Of a stretch of DNA of 64,000 bases, positions 61,581 to 64,000 are shown piece after piece; position 1 is the first letter of the stretch; every line of letters begins with the position of its first letter. The position numbers and the translations under genes are program-made. The notes under the pieces are model-generated. The model was not told the origin of the DNA and did no database searches. It saw nothing but the letters and a program-made list of their open reading frames with translations. Source of the stretch: Chthoniobacterales bacterium (lineage in GTDB: Bacteria > Verrucomicrobiota > Verrucomicrobiia > Chthoniobacterales > UBA6821); NCBI GenBank assembly GCA_019747735.1, contig JAIEQL010000001.1, forward strand, positions 1 to 64,000. The letters are read 5' to 3'.

Positions 61581-62489
61581 ATGAGTATTTCCGAACAACC
61601 TCTCGTTCATGGCCATCTTCCTGAAGCCACTCTTCTGCTAGGCCATTCGCCTGATCCAGATGATGCCTTTATGTTTTATGCGATGGCAGCGGGCAAGATT
61701 CCACTTCACGGCTATCGCTTTGAACATATTTTGCAAGATATTCAAACATTGAACGAGAGAGCCTTGCGCCAAGAGCTCCATGTCAGCGCTGTTTCCATTC
61801 ATGCCTATGCCCATTTGACAAAGACGTATGCGCTGCTGCCTTGTGGCGCTAGCATGGGAGATGGATATGGACCGATGTTTGTGGTGCGAGCTGATCATCC
61901 TGAGGCTCCAGCACTAGATGAGACGCTCGATCACAAAAAAGCCTGGCTTGGCAAGCAACGCATTGCCGTGCCGGGGCTGATGACCAGTGCTTTTCTAGCG
62001 GCACAACTCTGTCTTGAAAAATTTGATTACATCGTGATTCCTTTTGATCAAATTTTTGAAGCCCTTCGCACAGGAGCTGCTGATGTGGGTTTAATTATTC
62101 ATGAAGGTCAGCTCACCTACGCGCAGGAGGGATTTGCAAAGATTCTCGATCTGGGAACATGGTGGAAAAATAAAACAGGACTTCCGCTTCCACTAGGAGG
62201 GAATGTGATTCGCAAAGATTTTTCATTGCAGCAGCGTCACGAAATTAACGAAATTGTCAAAGCTAGTATTCGCTATGGCCTTGATCACCGCCGCGCCGCT
62301 GTTGATCACAGTATGGCTCATGCACGGGGAATGGAGGTCCCGCTTGCCGATCAATTCATTGGAATGTATGTGAATGACTACACGCTCGATTATGGAGAGG
62401 AAGGCCGTGCTGCTATTCGTGCATTTTTAGGAGAGGCTGCTGATCGAGGATTGGTGCCGGGAGTAGAGCGGTTGGAGTTTGTGGAATAG
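61581..62489 (+). CDS. mqnD: Menaquinone biosynthesis enzyme MqnD-like (1,4-dihydroxy-6-naphthoate synthase)
   Basis: Futalosine-pathway enzyme turning cyclic dehypoxanthine futalosine into 1,4-dihydroxy-6-naphthoate. The 302-residue protein has a periplasmic-binding-protein fold. LLGHSPDPDDAFMFYAM resembles the MqnD opening SPCPNDTF. VSIHAYAHLTKTYALLPCGASMGDGYGPMFV, RIAVPGLMTSAFLAAQL and DVGLIIHEGQLTY are the ligand loops, the His in IHEGQ being catalytic in the family. MqnA belongs to the same superfamily, so the assignment is to MqnD by overall pattern. No other mqn genes are present. Confidence 0.78.
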   Translation: MSISEQPLVHGHLPEATLLLGHSPDPDDAFMFYAMAAGKIPLHGYRFEHILQDIQTLNERALRQELHVSAVSIHAYAHLTKTYALLPCGASMGDGYGPMFVVRADHPEAPALDETLDHKKAWLGKQRIAVPGLMTSAFLAAQLCLEKFDYIVIPFDQIFEALRTGAADVGLIIHEGQLTYAQEGFAKILDLGTWWKNKTGLPLPLGGNVIRKDFSLQQRHEINEIVKASIRYGLDHRRAAVDHSMAHARGMEVPLADQFIGMYVNDYTLDYGEEGRAAIRAFLGEAADRGLVPGVERLEFVE

Positions 62490-62577
62490 AAATTAACAGG
62501 GATGGAAGGGATAAAGAAATTTTGAATCACTTCTGTTTTTCTGTTGTCCCTTTCATCGCTTCCATCCCTGTTAATCA
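62490..62577. repeat. Repeat C, complete element (88 bp)
   Basis: AATTAACAGGGATGGAAGGG at the left and CATCGCTTCCATCCCTGTTA at the right are inverted repeats; the interior has TGAATCACTTCTGT, as at 23365 and 25411. It fills the mqnD-proS gap and starts at the mqnD stop codon. Confidence 0.85.
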
Positions 62578-62602
62578 TCTTAATTAATTTTAATTTACCT
62601 TA

Positions 62603-64000
62603 TGAGTTCTCAAACAAAACATGCTATCTCTCCTGCTCGCCACGAAGATTTTCCTGAGTGGTATCAACAAGTTGTTCGCGCTGCTGAGATGGCAGAAAAC
62701 TCGGAGGTTCGCGGCTGTATGGTTATTAAACCATGGGGTTATGCACTGTGGGAGCGGATGCAGAGTGTGCTCGATGGGATGTTTAAAGCCACAGGCCATC
62801 GCAATGCTTACTTTCCACTTTTTATTCCACTGAGCCATTTGCAAAAAGAGGCTGAGCATGTGGAGGGATTTGCCAAAGAATGTGCTGTGGTCACGCACCA
62901 TCGCCTCGAGATGCAAGATGGGAAGCTGGTTCCAGCAGGAGAGCTCACCGAGCCGCTGATCATCCGGCCTACTTCTGAAACCATCATCGGTTCTGTCTAT
63001 GCAAAATGGGTCAAGTCGTATCGCGATCTTCCCATTTTATTAAACCAGTGGGCCAATGTTGTCCGATGGGAACTGCGTCCGCGCCTATTTTTGCGCACCG
63101 CTGAATTTCTTTGGCAAGAAGGGCACACCGCTCATGCAACCGAGGCGGAAGCCATTGCAGAAACGGAAAAAATGCATCACGTCTATGAAACATTCATTGG
63201 TGACTACCTCGCCATCCCCGTTTTAAGCGGCACTAAGACGGCCAGTGAACGTTTTCCAGGAGCTATCGAAACTTATTGTCTGGAAGCAATGGTACAAGAT
63301 AGGAAAGCCATTCAAGCGACAACTTCTCATTTTTTGGGACAAAATTTTGCCAAGGCTTTTGGGATTCAGTTTCAATCTCGTGAGGGGAAAATGGAATATG
63401 CTTGGACGACAAGCTGGGGTGCTACGACCCGCTTAATTGGAACACTCTTGATGGCACATGGAGATGATGATGGGGCCATCTTGCCACCTCGTATTGCGGC
63501 AAGTCAGATCGTGATTATTCCTTTTATTCCTAAAGAAGAACAAGGTCCTGCTATTTTACAAAAGGCAGAAGAAATAGCGGTCCTTCTGCGATCCACAGTT
63601 TATGCGGGAGAAGCGGTACGCGTAGAAATCGACACACGCGATGTAGGTGGTAGCACTAAGAGCTGGGATTGGATCAAGCGTGGAGTTCCTCTGCGACTTG
63701 AAATCGGACCACGCGATCTGGAGGCAGGTACGGTTGCTCTAGCTCGTCGCGATCGCGGGCCAAAAGAGAAAGAAGCCATGTCCCTTGAGGCCCTTTCCAA
63801 AAGGATTCCAGAGCTCTTAGCAGAAATTCAGTCCACTCTTTTTGCGCGCGCCTTGGCTTTTCAACAAGAGCATACTCGCGAAATTGATACGAAAGAAGAA
63901 TTCTATGACTTTTTTACACCACACAATAAAGCTAAACCAGAAATCCATGGAGGCTTTGCTCTAACCCATTGGAATGGGAGTGCGGAGGTCGAAGCAAAAA
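62603..64000 (+). CDS. proS: Prolyl-tRNA synthetase, archaeal/eukaryotic-type (5' part, cut by window end)
   Basis: The frame runs from ATG 62603 (MSSQTKHAISPARHEDFPEW) to the window end, 466 codons without stop. It is a class II synthetase of the ProS3 type, without the bacterial insertion editing domain. Motif 2 is WELRPRLFLRTAEFLWQEGH, preceded by RPTSETIIGS; ATTSHFLGQNFAKAF and TTSWGATTRLIGTLLMAHGDD lead into motif 3. The C-terminal anticodon-binding domain follows (VIIPFIPKEEQ). The extra C-terminal zinc-like domain of the family would lie beyond the edge. The gap before it contains repeat C. Confidence 0.93.

Overview
This window looks like a chromosomal segment from a member of the PVC superphylum, most likely Verrucomicrobiota, with moderate GC by eye. 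That placement is inference from gene content, not a phylogeny. The supporting genes are a G-type pseudopilin with a single-gene layout, an McsA-McsB-ClpC arginine-phosphorylation cluster, a coiled-coil C4 zinc-ribbon protein, a futalosine-pathway menaquinone gene, an archaeal-type prolyl-tRNA synthetase, many exported glycoside hydrolases and a CesT-type type III secretion chaperone. Start codons are mostly preceded by pyrimidine-rich tracts rather than Shine-Dalgarno sequences.

Layout. 1-3.7 kb: mobile-element-like repeats, a secreted GH18 enzyme, two exported proteins of unknown function and a VapBC pair. 3.9-9 kb: valS, a second VapBC-like pair bounded by a copy of the valS 3' end, a class II Fic protein and, convergent with it, a CesT-like chaperone. 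9.3-16.4 kb: pseudopilin, an AddB-like nuclease, a zinc-ribbon coiled-coil protein, an Rpn-type nuclease, a GNAT acetyltransferase and a membrane protein. 16.7-21 kb: mcsA-mcsB-clpC. 21.2-25.4 kb: four tandem EamA transporters. 25.6-28.4 kb: a decayed DUF4143 gene, a ClC channel, and a gene-poor stretch with REP-like hairpins and a broken antitoxin/toxin pair. 28.4-35.5 kb: M20 peptidase, glycosyltransferase, SprT-like protein, cysteine desulfurase, metallo-beta-lactamase-fold protein, tRNA-Gly(CCC) and a GH26-like enzyme. 35.7-48.8 kb: gltB, gyrA, a sialidase-like protein, an RND pump and bioB. 49-57 kb: flavin reductase, a small exported protein, CvpA, RNase G, an OprB-type porin, a GH2/GH5-like enzyme, a PgeF/YfiH protein and a small exported protein. 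57.2-64 kb: UspA, rarA, panD, an exported protein, purD, mqnD and a proS cut by the window edge.

Functional themes. Housekeeping genes (valS, gltB, gyrA, bioB, rng, rarA, panD, purD, mqnD, proS) are interleaved with polysaccharide-related genes: GH18, GH26, sialidase-like, GH2/GH5-like and a carbohydrate porin. Stress and protein quality control are represented by McsA/McsB/ClpC and UspA. The CesT chaperone is the only direct hint of type III secretion here; no apparatus gene is present.

The most striking non-coding property is the number of dispersed repeats. They are a 140-bp terminal-inverted-repeat element (A) found joined to a second one (B), an about 90-150-bp element (C) that also sits at transporter starts and stops, a 'CCACAAAG' element (D), REP-like GGGGTCAG hairpins, and several families of degenerate heptanucleotide repeats between genes. 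No transposase that could be their source is seen, apart from the Rpn-type nuclease, which has no visible link to them.
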